A stretch of DNA of 64,000 nucleotides from Erysipelothrix aquatica (GTDB lineage: Bacteria > Bacillota_I > Bacilli_A > Erysipelotrichales > Erysipelotrichaceae), in assembly GCF_009828775.2 (NCBI RefSeq), contig NZ_WTSY02000001.1, positions 1 through 64,000 of the forward strand. Direction: 5' to 3'. The notes under the pieces were generated by a model. That model saw nothing but the letters and a program-made list of their open reading frames with translations. It ran no database searches and had not been told where the DNA came from. Position 1 is the first letter of the stretch. Each line of letters starts with the position of its first letter. A program made the position numbers and the translations under genes. Of this stretch, positions 18,720 to 26,492 are shown in pieces.

Positions 18720-18920
18720 TTATTCTCCTTGATGCTTCTGAACAAGCTCTTTTACTGTTGTTTCATATTGGGTTAAACGGTTTTGGCACTGTTTTGATAA
18801 TTTTAACCCCTCATCAAACAATGCTATTGCATTGTCTAATGACAAATCGTCCTTTTCAAGCAAAGTTGCGATCTCTGCCAATCGTTTCATTGCTGCTTCA
18901 AAATTAAACGTATCACTCAT
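18720..18920 (-). CDS. xseB: Exodeoxyribonuclease VII small subunit
   Basis: This 66-residue all-helical protein has the usual length and the FEAAMKRLAEIATLLEKDD-like start, followed by LDNAIALFDEGLKLSKQC, the family core. It binds several copies to XseA to form the single-strand exonuclease VII. Its ATG overlaps the xseA stop (ATGA), giving coupled translation. Confidence 0.95.
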   Translation of the reverse strand: MSDTFNFEAAMKRLAEIATLLEKDDLSLDNAIALFDEGLKLSKQCQNRLTQYETTVKELVQKHQGE

Positions 18921-20404
18921 AATGGGTCCTTTCCACTCACTGTAGCCTGAATTATGCCATCTTTTACTGCGATAGTTAACGCATCGCCTTCAGCCACATT
19001 TCCTATGGACGTAATGGGCTCAGAATTCATGCTTACACGAGCAAATCCTTTTGCATAAACTGCTTCTAGTTTCGCAACCGGATTATTGTTGCTTATTGTT
19101 TTAATTATATCGCCAAACTGACTGGCTTTCAAGTTGATTAATCGGTCAATACGGCGTTTTAAAGCCACATCAGTGTCTTCTATAAATGTGTAAAATTGTG
19201 GTATTTTTCGTTGGATTCCGCCAATCGAAAACATTAAACTTTGCTCAAAGTGTTTTCGTTGGACATCTTCTTGACGGATGTGTTGTTCGACGTTGTAGTA
19301 GAATTCATTTTCAAAATTCTTGAGTTGCCCTTTGTTTTCTTGAAATTTATGATTCAACGCTTTTTCATAACCGTGAATTTGTTGTTGGAGTGTTTTTTTA
19401 ATCGTGTCAAACCGATAAATTTGATGTGTCACTTTGTTCTGATGATAATCCAGATATTGTTGTTTCGTTTCAATATAACGTAAAGGATCTTGCAAATAGC
19501 GTTGTGACATAATCGTTTGATAAACTTGCTGATTTTGTCTTAGTTTGTTGCGAACTGACTTATAGTATGCATTTTTATAATCTCTTAAATTTTCGAGTAA
19601 ATCCTTGGTGTTGGGTGTAGCATGAACTGCAGCAGCTGTCGGTGTCGCAGCCCGATAATCTGAAACATAATCTACCAAGGTGACATCACTTTCATGCCCT
19701 ACTCCTGAAATAATCGGTGTTTTTGAGTTATAAACTGCTTCCACCACTTTAGGTTCATTAAATGACCACAAATCTTCAATTGAACCACCACCACGAGCAA
19801 GAATTATAGTGTCAAGATTTAATGTGTTTGCATAATCAATCTGCTTAACGATACTATCCACCGCATATTCCCCTTGAACAAACGCATAGAGTACATGAAC
19901 CTGAGCAACAGGCCATCGTTCGTGTAGTGTTCGCGCAATATCCGCGGCAGCAGCACTTCCTTCACCAACGATAACCGCAAGATTATGCGGATACTTCGGT
20001 ATCGGTTTTTTATGCTCCACAGCAAAATATCCCTTCTCTAAGAATTCTTTCTTTAACGCTTCAAATTGAATAAATAAATCACCCAACCCATCCAAGTTCA
20101 TGCGTTCAACATAGATTTGGACTGATCCTGTCGATTCAAAGACATCAATTGATCCATGAATGACTACTTTATCGCCATCTTTAGGTTTAAATTTAACCAT
20201 ACTAGATTTGCTACGAAACATAACACACGAAACTCTACTTTTGGCGTCCTTCAAAGAAAAATAAAAATGCCCACTGTGGTGAGCTTTAAAGTTTGAAAGC
20301 TCTCCTACCAATGCGACATTCTTAAAAGACGGATGTTTCTGAATAACACCTTTGAGTTCATTAACAAATTCTGAAACCGTAATGACCTTCTCTTTTGGCA
20401 TCAT
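18917..20404 (-). CDS. xseA: Exodeoxyribonuclease VII large subunit
   Basis: This 495-residue catalytic subunit has an N-terminal OB fold (residues about 8-105, with VGELSNFKAHHSGHFYFSL-type strands). The nuclease domain carries GEGSAAAADI, ARGGGSIEDLW and GVGHESDVTL, and a long coiled-coil arm (about 270-420) follows. The TPTAAA motif follows the nuclease core. It degrades single-stranded DNA to oligonucleotides. It overlaps nusB by 4 bp; the folD gene found between nusB and xseA in Bacillus is missing. Two adjacent ATG codons (20404 and 20401) are possible starts. Confidence 0.95.
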   Translation of the reverse strand: MMPKEKVITVSEFVNELKGVIQKHPSFKNVALVGELSNFKAHHSGHFYFSLKDAKSRVSCVMFRSKSSMVKFKPKDGDKVVIHGSIDVFESTGSVQIYVERMNLDGLGDLFIQFEALKKEFLEKGYFAVEHKKPIPKYPHNLAVIVGEGSAAAADIARTLHERWPVAQVHVLYAFVQGEYAVDSIVKQIDYANTLNLDTIILARGGGSIEDLWSFNEPKVVEAVYNSKTPIISGVGHESDVTLVDYVSDYRAATPTAAAVHATPNTKDLLENLRDYKNAYYKSVRNKLRQNQQVYQTIMSQRYLQDPLRYIETKQQYLDYHQNKVTHQIYRFDTIKKTLQQQIHGYEKALNHKFQENKGQLKNFENEFYYNVEQHIRQEDVQRKHFEQSLMFSIGGIQRKIPQFYTFIEDTDVALKRRIDRLINLKASQFGDIIKTISNNNPVAKLEAVYAKGFARVSMNSEPITSIGNVAEGDALTIAVKDGIIQATVSGKDPL

Positions 20405-20805
20405 ATTGCGTCTAATACTCCGTTTATAAATTTGTATGAGTCTTGGTCCGCAAATTCTTTCGCTAAACGCACAGCCTCATCTAAGACAACAACTTTTGCT
20501 TGAATCCCGAGTTCTAACTCAGCTGCAGCAATAAGCATAATCGCTTGTTCGATATAACCAAGACGATCAAACTTCCAGTTATTTAAGTATTGATTTAAAG
20601 CTAAGCCATAAATCTCTTTTCGCGCAACAGCACGATGAATGACTTCAAGCATTTCTTCACCAAACTCAAATTTGGGAATAAAGTCACTTACATTTGAAAT
20701 AAAGGCGTTATCTTCCAATACTTCCTCGATTGCTTGATCACGTACTAAGTGAATATACACTGCACGCATTGCATCTTGTCTCTCAACACTACGACTCTTC
20801 GTCAT
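20401..20805 (-). CDS. nusB: Transcription antitermination protein NusB
   Basis: This 134-residue all-helical protein is of typical NusB length, with the arginine-rich N-terminus (SRSVERQDAMRAVY) that contacts boxA RNA and the C-terminal VVLDEAVRLAKEF helix conserved in the family. With NusE it binds boxA of rRNA leaders. A strong GGAGG ribosome site lies upstream. It follows a terminator placed after the Asp23-family gene, so partial readthrough or a separate promoter supplies it. Confidence 0.93.
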   Translation of the reverse strand: MTKSRSVERQDAMRAVYIHLVRDQAIEEVLEDNAFISNVSDFIPKFEFGEEMLEVIHRAVARKEIYGLALNQYLNNWKFDRLGYIEQAIMLIAAAELELGIQAKVVVLDEAVRLAKEFADQDSYKFINGVLDAI

Positions 20806-20821
20806 AAAACCTCCACACTAA

Positions 20822-20843
20822 AAGAAGCAGATATCTGCTTCTT
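20822..20843 (-). terminator. Palindromic terminator after the Asp23-family gene
   Basis: AAGAAGCAGA and TCTGCTTCTT form a perfect 10-bp stem with a 2-base centre, followed on the minus strand by TT. It lies over the Asp23-family stop codon, upstream of nusB, and probably attenuates rather than fully blocks transcription. Confidence 0.7.
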
Positions 20844-21171
20844 AATTAAACTTAAATCCGACGACATTAACGTTGATTGTAACACTGCTGAAGTCAACCA
20901 TCATTTCAATGTTACGACGTAATTCATCTTGTAATGCTCGAACTACGCGTTCGACATCTTGACCGTACTGAACTCGGACTTTGACATCAATATTAACGTG
21001 TCCATTCGCATTGCTTACAGAAAGTGATTTTTTTCCTGTACCATCTTCAAAGAAGATGTGTTTGTTTTCAGCAACTGTAATTGCAACAATGTGATTAAAA
21101 ACGTTATTTGATACTGCAATTTGACCAAATCCGTCATTTTTTTCTTGAATTAATACATATTCATTTGCCAT
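20842..21171 (-). CDS. Asp23/Gls24 family envelope-stress protein (YqhY-like)
   Basis: This 109-residue Asp23-family protein carries GQIAVSNNVFNHIVAIT at the N-terminus and a V-x-V-rich second half (VNIDVKVRVQYGQDV) ending in a C-terminal strand. Bacillus YqhY, also next to nusB, belongs to this family and has been linked to control of acetyl-CoA carboxylase/lipid homeostasis. The ATG at 21171 lies 7 bp after AGGTGAT; the GTG at 21180 falls inside that ribosome site. A second paralogue sits at 46982-47341 next to fakA. Confidence 0.85.
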   Translation of the reverse strand: MANEYVLIQEKNDGFGQIAVSNNVFNHIVAITVAENKHIFFEDGTGKKSLSVSNANGHVNIDVKVRVQYGQDVERVVRALQDELRRNIEMMVDFSSVTINVNVVGFKFN

Positions 21172-21191
21172 ATTTATCACCTACTACGGCT

Positions 21192-21197
21192 ATTATA
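21192..21197 (-). promoter_or_regulatory. Extended -10 promoter of the Asp23-family gene
   Basis: A minus-strand TATAAT (21192-21197) is preceded by TGT, giving the extended TGnTATAAT form. No good -35 is seen 16-18 bp upstream. It lies 20 bp from the start codon at 21171. Confidence 0.55.
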
Positions 21198-21290
21198 ACA
21201 GAAATATTAGAGAAACAAAAGACAGTCGATTAATTATTTGGTGTCTCTATCTCTTTATAGAGATTTCGATATTTTCGTAGCGTTCTTAAT

Positions 21291-21313
21291 AAAAAAAGCA
21301 CATCTGTGCTTTC
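21291..21313 (-). terminator. Intrinsic terminator after the unknown 171-residue gene
   Basis: AAAGCACA and TGTGCTTT pair around a 2-base centre and run into TTTTTTT on the minus strand, just past the stop at 21321. Confidence 0.85.
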
Positions 21314-21320
21314 TCAAAAT

Positions 21321-21836
21321 TTAACTATTAAGCCGAGCTTCTCGTTTAGTTTTTAGTGCTGCATAACGCATAAATGAAGCATCGATTGTTTCTTCTGTTC
21401 CCATCGCAAGTGTGAGAAATGTCGAATCTTTCGGAATCTTTATGAAACACTCTGATTCTTCAAATTCTAACAATGTATTCGTGAGCAATTCCAAAAAGCT
21501 TTCTGGTTTCTTTGCATAATATGCTTCATAAAGATTGTTGGGCATTGGTTGAATAACTGCAATTGCTTGATAGTTCCAATCTCGAACTGAATATCGTAAA
21601 TCAACAATCGAGACTGTTTCTTCACTATTTCGTTCATAATAGCGGCGTTTTCGATGAAAATCAAACTCCGTATTCATCGACACTGTAATTTCCAGTGTCT
21701 CAAGATTTGCCTCCAATGCAAGTGCGTTAAAAATAATATCGATTTCCGAATCTAACAGTGTTTTGACACTTGTTGTTACAGCATCGATGAGATCTCTCTT
21801 AAAATTCGCAACTGCGGTTCGTTTACTTACAGTCAT
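21321..21836 (-). CDS. Conserved-looking hypothetical protein
   Basis: I do not recognise this 171-residue protein. It has no signal peptide or membrane helix. The N-terminal 45 residues are helical and basic (SKRTAVANFKRDL), followed by a segment rich in charged and aromatic residues (FDFHRKRRYYERN), a strand YQAIAVIQPM, and an acidic helix. The composition suggests a soluble mixed alpha/beta protein. The ATG at 21836 is preferred over 21842 because AGGGGAA lies 7 bp upstream. It is monocistronic, between ribF and an Asp23-family gene, with its own terminator. Confidence 0.7.
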   Translation of the reverse strand: MTVSKRTAVANFKRDLIDAVTTSVKTLLDSEIDIIFNALALEANLETLEITVSMNTEFDFHRKRRYYERNSEETVSIVDLRYSVRDWNYQAIAVIQPMPNNLYEAYYAKKPESFLELLTNTLLEFEESECFIKIPKDSTFLTLAMGTEETIDASFMRYAALKTKREARLNS

Positions 21837-21949
21837 AATCATTCCCCTTTGTTAAAAGCGTAACAGATTTTATTTGAGAATCCATCTTTTTAAGGTAAAT
21901 GTATGCCATTTATTAAGCAATAACCGGAAACGATTCCAAGTTTTAAGAA

Positions 21950-21989
21950 AACTCGTGATTGTAACAACAATGTTGCACAATCACGAGTT
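21950..21989 (-). terminator. Strong terminator after ribF
   Basis: AACTCGTGATTGT and ACAATCACGAGTT form a perfect 13-bp stem around a 14-base loop. On the minus strand it is followed by TTCTTAAAA. It lies just beyond the ribF stop. Confidence 0.85.
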
Positions 21990-21993
21990 AGTT

Positions 21994-22929
21994 TTACAAT
22001 TTATCGGTTAAAACAGTTCGTGTTTTTCGTTCATCTTTTTTCATCTGCTCGACAAGTGCTTCGATTGAATCAAATTTGACCTGTCCGCGAAGATGTTCAA
22101 CAAATGTATGTTTAATGAGTTCTCCGTAAATATCACGATCAAAGTCTAAGATGTGTGTTTCGACTGACAAACGTTCGGTACTGTTGAATGTCGGATTGTG
22201 ACCAATACTGAGCATCGCTTTAAAGACTTCGCCTTGCACTTCAACTAAGCCGGCATATACACCTTCAGCTGGAATGACATATTCATCGACAATATCCATA
22301 TTAGCTGTTGGGAATCCAATTTTACGACCTTGTTTACGTCCATCCACAACAAACCCACTGATAACATAATCACGGCCCAATAACGCTGATACGGTTTTCA
22401 CATCACCGCGCAATAACGCTTGCGTTATCATCGTAGTGCCAATCTTTTTTTCGTTGGTTAAATCCAGCTCATGAATCAATGTATCAAAGAAATAATGAGC
22501 GTGTTCTTTTAAGAACGCTACATTACCTTGGCCTCGGAATCCAAATTTGAAATCAGCGCCTACAATTAATGCGCGAACATTCATTGACACTAAATAAGCC
22601 TCAATAAATTCCATCGGCGACAATTTCGACGTATCTTTCGTAAAATTAATAATAATCAAGTGGTCAATCCCCAATGACTGCGCGACTCTGACTTTTTCTT
22701 TCATCGGTGTTATATGATTTACTTTGTGTTTATCATTAACCACAGTCCATGGATCTGGATCAAATGTAATAATCGCTGATTCCAGGTTGCGTTCTTTCGC
22801 AATGCGAATTGTCTCGTTAATTAAGCTTTGGTGCCCTAAATGAAGGCCATCAAAATATCCAATTGTAGCTGCGATTTCATTGCCAAATGTATTTAATGTC
22901 ATATGATCTTTAATTATTGTTTGTTTCAT
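21994..22929 (-). CDS. ribF: Bifunctional riboflavin kinase / FAD synthetase
   Basis: This 311-residue two-domain enzyme makes FMN then FAD. The N-terminal nucleotidyltransferase has GYFDGLHLGHQ near residues 23-33 and the C-terminal flavokinase has GRKIGFPTAN near 205-214 and GVYAGLV after it. The ATG at 22929 overlaps the truB stop (TAATG) and is correctly spaced from AGAGGA; the longer frame begins within 2 bp of that site. The truB-ribF pair is standard in Firmicutes. Confidence 0.95.
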   Translation of the reverse strand: MKQTIIKDHMTLNTFGNEIAATIGYFDGLHLGHQSLINETIRIAKERNLESAIITFDPDPWTVVNDKHKVNHITPMKEKVRVAQSLGIDHLIIINFTKDTSKLSPMEFIEAYLVSMNVRALIVGADFKFGFRGQGNVAFLKEHAHYFFDTLIHELDLTNEKKIGTTMITQALLRGDVKTVSALLGRDYVISGFVVDGRKQGRKIGFPTANMDIVDEYVIPAEGVYAGLVEVQGEVFKAMLSIGHNPTFNSTERLSVETHILDFDRDIYGELIKHTFVEHLRGQVKFDSIEALVEQMKKDERKTRTVLTDKL

Positions 22930-23765
22930 TACCATAATCCTCTCACTGATTTGAATGTCATTTCATCAATCCGTTCATAAACTGCGTAATACTCGCCTGC
23001 ATCCACAAGGACACGGTCCTCAGGAATATCCAATTTCAGTGTCTTTCCATTCTTAACAAAGTGTATCATGCGTTCATTTTCAATTTTTGGCAACTGAATT
23101 GCTTCTTTTGTAGGGATCAATTTATTAGCTAATGTGTCCAGTGCATCCAGTTCAATGCAATCTTCCAATGTAAAACGACCAACTTGTGTCCGTTGTAAGT
23201 AAGACATTGCCCCAATCATTCCTAAACCGGTTGCGATGTCTTCACAAAGCGTACGGATATACGTGCCACTCGATACATGCGCTATAAATTCAACGCCTTC
23301 AGCATCAAAATGGAGCACATCAATTGCGTAAACTTCGACATCAGCATATAACTGCTTGACCTCTTTGCCCTCTAAAATATAATCGTAGGATCGTTTTCCA
23401 TCAATTTTCTTTGCGGATACTTTGGGAACGCGTTGATTCTGTTTTCCTATTAATGATGTAACTACCGCCTTAAGTTGTGCCTCATCATAAGGTACAAGGG
23501 CACCTTCTTCCTCAGTATCACCCCAAATATCTCCAGTATGAGTTCGTAACCCAAATTTTATCTTTGCATGGTAGGTTTTATCTTCAATTCCAAGGTAGGG
23601 CAACGCCTTTGTTCCTTGATTTAATGCTAATACTAAAACACCCGTCGCCATTGGATCAAGTGTGCCACTGTGTCCAACTTTCGCACGTGTGTATCGACGT
23701 ATTTTTGCAACAACATCAAACGATGTCATCGCTTCTGGTTTATTAATACAAATTATTCCGTTCAT
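22929..23765 (-). CDS. truB: tRNA pseudouridine-55 synthase
   Basis: This 278-residue enzyme isomerises U55 in the T-loop of tRNA. The catalytic aspartate lies in GHSGTLDPMATGVL near residues 35-48, and the N-terminal GIICINKP and SSGTYIRTL motifs are typical. A short PUA-like domain occupies the C-terminus (DAGEYYAVY). A well-formed promoter lies 22 bp upstream (23787-23814), so truB and ribF are probably a two-gene operon detached from the usual rbfA context. Confidence 0.95.
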   Translation of the reverse strand: MNGIICINKPEAMTSFDVVAKIRRYTRAKVGHSGTLDPMATGVLVLALNQGTKALPYLGIEDKTYHAKIKFGLRTHTGDIWGDTEEEGALVPYDEAQLKAVVTSLIGKQNQRVPKVSAKKIDGKRSYDYILEGKEVKQLYADVEVYAIDVLHFDAEGVEFIAHVSSGTYIRTLCEDIATGLGMIGAMSYLQRTQVGRFTLEDCIELDALDTLANKLIPTKEAIQLPKIENERMIHFVKNGKTLKLDIPEDRVLVDAGEYYAVYERIDEMTFKSVRGLW

Positions 23766-23786
23766 AAAAGCCCCGTTTCCTTATAA

Positions 23787-23814
23787 ATTATAGCTTTTTT
23801 CAACGATTAGTCAA
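23787..23814 (-). promoter_or_regulatory. Promoter of truB-ribF
   Basis: On the minus strand -35 TTGACT (23809-23814) and -10 TATAAT (23787-23792) are spaced 16 bp apart. The start codon is 22 bp downstream of the -10. Confidence 0.8.
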
Positions 23815-23832
23815 AACGAAATCATCATTTCA

Positions 23833-23860
23833 TTGACATTTTAACGAACAGTGATACGAT
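23833..23860 (+). promoter_or_regulatory. Promoter of the lysine riboswitch transcript
   Basis: A perfect -35 TTGACA (23833-23838) and -10 TACGAT (23855-23860) are 16 bp apart; TGA precedes the -10. It is back to back with the truB promoter and would start the RNA shortly before the aptamer. Confidence 0.75.
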
Positions 23861-23880
23861 TATTGATGTTAAAGACATTT

Positions 23881-24042
23881 TATAGAGGTAGCGATGCAGA
23901 TGAGTACATGGTCGAGCCGGCAGGCACTGACACTATGGAAAGGCAACCATCGCCGAACGACTTTTGATTTGCAAGCAAGATTCGTGGGGTTCCAGGTAAT
24001 ACCTGTAACACTCCTTCCAAGAAACCTGGAAGTGGAGCTAGA
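23881..24042 (+). ncRNA. Lysine riboswitch aptamer (L box)
   Basis: The conserved elements occur in order: AGAGG near 23884, AGATGAGTA (23898-23906), GAAAGGC near 23938, GCCGAA (23952-23957), GGGGTTCCAGG then TAATACC (about 23985-24003), AACACTCC, and the final stem CTTCCAAG/CCTGGAAG before GTGGAG (24033-24037). This matches the lysine riboswitch core closely, judged against remembered examples. The P1 stem is weak by eye. It controls the downstream amino-acid importer, so the imported substrate is most likely lysine. Confidence 0.9.
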
Positions 24043-24055
24043 TATCCGAAATTAC

Positions 24056-24082
24056 AAGGACCTCTAGCTATGGGGTCTTTTT
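24056..24082 (+). terminator. Riboswitch-controlled terminator with antiterminator
   Basis: AAGGACCTC (24056-24064) and GGGGTCTTT (24072-24080) pair with two G-T wobbles around a 7-base loop, followed by TTTTT (24078-24082). TCTAGCT (24063-24069) inside it is exactly complementary to AGCTAGA (24036-24042) at the aptamer's 3' edge, giving a 7-bp antiterminator. Lysine binding would hold the aptamer edge and let the terminator form. Confidence 0.8.
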
Positions 24083-24102
24083 CTGTATATATGGAGGAAA
24101 AT

Positions 24103-25722
24103 ATGTTTCATCGTCGCTTTAAAGTCGCAAGTCTAATACTTGCATGTATGGTAATCCTGTCATTACCAACAACTGCTATTTTTGCAGCAAAGGATAATGT
24201 GTTGACAGTTGGTATGGAGTGTAATTACGCCCCATTCAATTGGACACAAACACAAAAAACTGATTTTTCGGAACCGTTGCCAGACGGTCGATCATACTGT
24301 GATGGCTATGACGTTCAAATTGCACGTAAAATAGCCAATGACCTTGGCATGGAGCTTAAGGTTAAAAACTATGCGGTATTTTCCAGCTTGGTTGACGGCG
24401 TTCGTATTGGTGATGTCGATCTTGTCATTGCAGGCATGAGTAATACTGAAGAACGTCGTCAAGCAATCGCCTTCACTGATGTTTATTACAAGAGTGAAAT
24501 GGTTCTCGTTGTACCCAAAGCAAGTCCTTTAGCCGGCGCGAAATCACTTAAAGATTTTGCAGGAAAACATGTTGCGGCTCAAATCGGGACCCTTCACGAC
24601 ACGCTTATTCCTCAGATTCCTGACGTGAATCATGGAATGCCAATGGAATCTTTTCCGCTTCTAACAACTGCTGTAAAATCAAAAGCAATCGATGCTTTTG
24701 TATCTGAAAAACCTGTTGCACAAGCAATTACCAATAGCAATCCCGACTTAACATATGTTGCGTTTGAAGCAGACCAAGGTTTCACGGTATCTGAAGAAGA
24801 TGTAACGGTTTCAATCGGAATCGCGAAAGAAAATACAGAATTATTGGAAGACGTCAATCGGGTTCTCAATAGTCTGACAGACGAAGATCGGGATACTATT
24901 ATGTATGACGCAATTCTACGCCAACCTTCTTCAGATACATCCGGACAAGAGCAAATGCCTTCTGGATTTATAGCTGGCGTTGGCTTCTTAATTCAAAATT
25001 ACTGGCCCATGTACTTAAGTGGACTTGGCACCACACTTTTAATCGCACTCTGTGGGACTGCATTTGGTCTTACAATTGGCTTAGTTGTTGCCGGTCTTCG
25101 TCAAATCAAAATCAACAAACGGGATAAAGCATTTGTACGTTTCATCAAACATATAAACAGCATCGTAACCACGGCCTATGTCCAATACCTTCGTGGTACA
25201 CCGATGATGGTTCAAGGGATACTCTTCTATTATGGAATCCGTACCCTTGGTATTGAAATATCACCGCTTATTTCAGGGATTGTCGTTATTTCAGTTAATA
25301 CGTCATCATATATGTCCGAAGTCATTCGTGCCGGAATTCAGTCGATCGATCCTGGACAAAACGAAGCAGCACGGGCTTTAGGGATGACAGAAATCCAAAC
25401 ACTGCGTTTCGTTATCTTACCACAAGCGCTACGTAATGCTTTACCGGCGATTGGGAACGAATTTGTTGTTAATATTAAAGATTCTTCAGTATTAAACGTT
25501 ATTCTCGTTGCAGAGCTTTTCTTCCAAGGGAACCGAATCTCCGGAATTTACTACCGTCAAATGGAATCATTCTTTATCGTATCCATGATTTACTTATCAC
25601 TAACACTAATCTCAACTAAGATTTTATCAATTATCGAAACCCACATGGATGCGCCTAAAGGAAACTATCCAAACTCACAAACGCATAAAGCGAACTTCGA
25701 TACATTGAAAGGAGAAGAATAA
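24103..25722 (+). CDS. Lysine-type ABC importer, fused substrate-binding and permease protein
   Basis: This 539-residue fusion starts with a signal peptide/anchor (residues 1-29, positive then hydrophobic, ending AIFAA). A family-3 substrate-binding domain follows (about 35-270, with [16 protein letters not shown] and DLVIAGMS). Then comes a MetI-type permease of about five helices (about 300-510), with the ATPase-coupling EAARALGMT loop near 420. The same arrangement occurs in GlnP-type importers. The ATG at 24103 follows GGAGG by 5 bp; the upstream ATG at 24070 lies within the terminator and is not credible. The lysine riboswitch upstream supports lysine uptake, with arginine or histidine possible. 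Confidence 0.88.
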   Translation: MFHRRFKVASLILACMVILSLPTTAIFAAKDNVLTVGMECNYAPFNWTQTQKTDFSEPLPDGRSYCDGYDVQIARKIANDLGMELKVKNYAVFSSLVDGVRIGDVDLVIAGMSNTEERRQAIAFTDVYYKSEMVLVVPKASPLAGAKSLKDFAGKHVAAQIGTLHDTLIPQIPDVNHGMPMESFPLLTTAVKSKAIDAFVSEKPVAQAITNSNPDLTYVAFEADQGFTVSEEDVTVSIGIAKENTELLEDVNRVLNSLTDEDRDTIMYDAILRQPSSDTSGQEQMPSGFIAGVGFLIQNYWPMYLSGLGTTLLIALCGTAFGLTIGLVVAGLRQIKINKRDKAFVRFIKHINSIVTTAYVQYLRGTPMMVQGILFYYGIRTLGIEISPLISGIVVISVNTSSYMSEVIRAGIQSIDPGQNEAARALGMTEIQTLRFVILPQALRNALPAIGNEFVVNIKDSSVLNVILVAELFFQGNRISGIYYRQMESFFIVSMIYLSLTLISTKILSIIETHMDAPKGNYPNSQTHKANFDTLKGEE

Positions 25723-26456
25723 TGTCATTTCTAAAAATTGAACATCTGAGTAAATCATTTGGTGATTTACTGGTCCTTAAAGACATAAATCTTGAAATTA
25801 CCAAAGGTGAAGTAGTTACTGTTATTGGATCAAGCGGAAGTGGTAAATCAACACTGCTTCGCTGTATCAACCTCCTTGAAGAATTTGACGAAGGTAAAAT
25901 TTTCTTTAATGATTTAGAAGTTAATGACCCTCAAATCGATGTTAATAAATACCGTTCTCAAGTGGGGATTATTTTCCAATCATTTAATCTTTTCAGCAAC
26001 ATGACGGTTCTTGAAAATCTCATGGTTGGCCCGATACGTGTATTGAAAGAGAATCCTAAAGATGTCGAACAAGAAGCACTTAAGAATCTTGAACGTGTTG
26101 GGATGCTTAGCTTTAAAGATGCCTCTGTTAAACGCCTTTCAGGCGGTCAGAAGCAACGCGTTGCGATTGCTCGTGCATTGACTATGAAACCTGAATTTCT
26201 CCTCTTAGACGAGCCCACAAGTGCACTAGATCCAGAAATGGTCGGTGAAGTCTTGCAAGTTGTCAAAGATCTTGCAGATGAAGGCTTCACAATGTTTATT
26301 GTCACCCACGAAATGGCTTTCGCAAAAGAAGTGAGCGACCGTATTCTATTTATGGAACAAGGCATCATCTTAGAAGAAGGATCTCCTGATGAACTCTTCA
26401 ATAACCCGAAACATGAGCGGGTGCGACAATTCTTGAATCGCTTTAATCAACTCTGA
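25722..26456 (+). CDS. Amino-acid ABC transporter ATP-binding protein
   Basis: This 244-residue ATPase is of the polar amino-acid uptake class (GlnQ-like). It shows Walker [10 protein letters not shown] near residues 36-44, the Q-loop IFQSFNLF, signature [10 protein letters not shown] near 138-147, Walker [12 protein letters not shown] and the switch histidine in VTHEMAF. It overlaps the permease gene by one base (TAATG) and shares its lysine-responsive leader. It energises lysine import from the cytoplasmic side. Confidence 0.93.
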   Translation: MSFLKIEHLSKSFGDLLVLKDINLEITKGEVVTVIGSSGSGKSTLLRCINLLEEFDEGKIFFNDLEVNDPQIDVNKYRSQVGIIFQSFNLFSNMTVLENLMVGPIRVLKENPKDVEQEALKNLERVGMLSFKDASVKRLSGGQKQRVAIARALTMKPEFLLLDEPTSALDPEMVGEVLQVVKDLADEGFTMFIVTHEMAFAKEVSDRILFMEQGIILEEGSPDELFNNPKHERVRQFLNRFNQL

Positions 26457-26462
26457 TCATAT

Positions 26463-26492
26463 AAAAAACCGCCTCTGTCGAAGCGGTTTTTT
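26463..26492. terminator. Bidirectional terminator between convergent genes
   Basis: AAAAAACCGC (26463-26472) and GCGGTTTTTT (26483-26492) pair around a 10-base loop. T-tracts exist on both strands, serving the importer operon (+) and the UvrA-like gene (-). Confidence 0.9.

Noticed and set aside
24070-24102. Upstream ATG extending the importer by 11 residues
   Set aside because: It lies inside the riboswitch terminator and lacks a ribosome site. The ATG at 24103 has GGAGG 5 bp upstream and begins a proper signal peptide.
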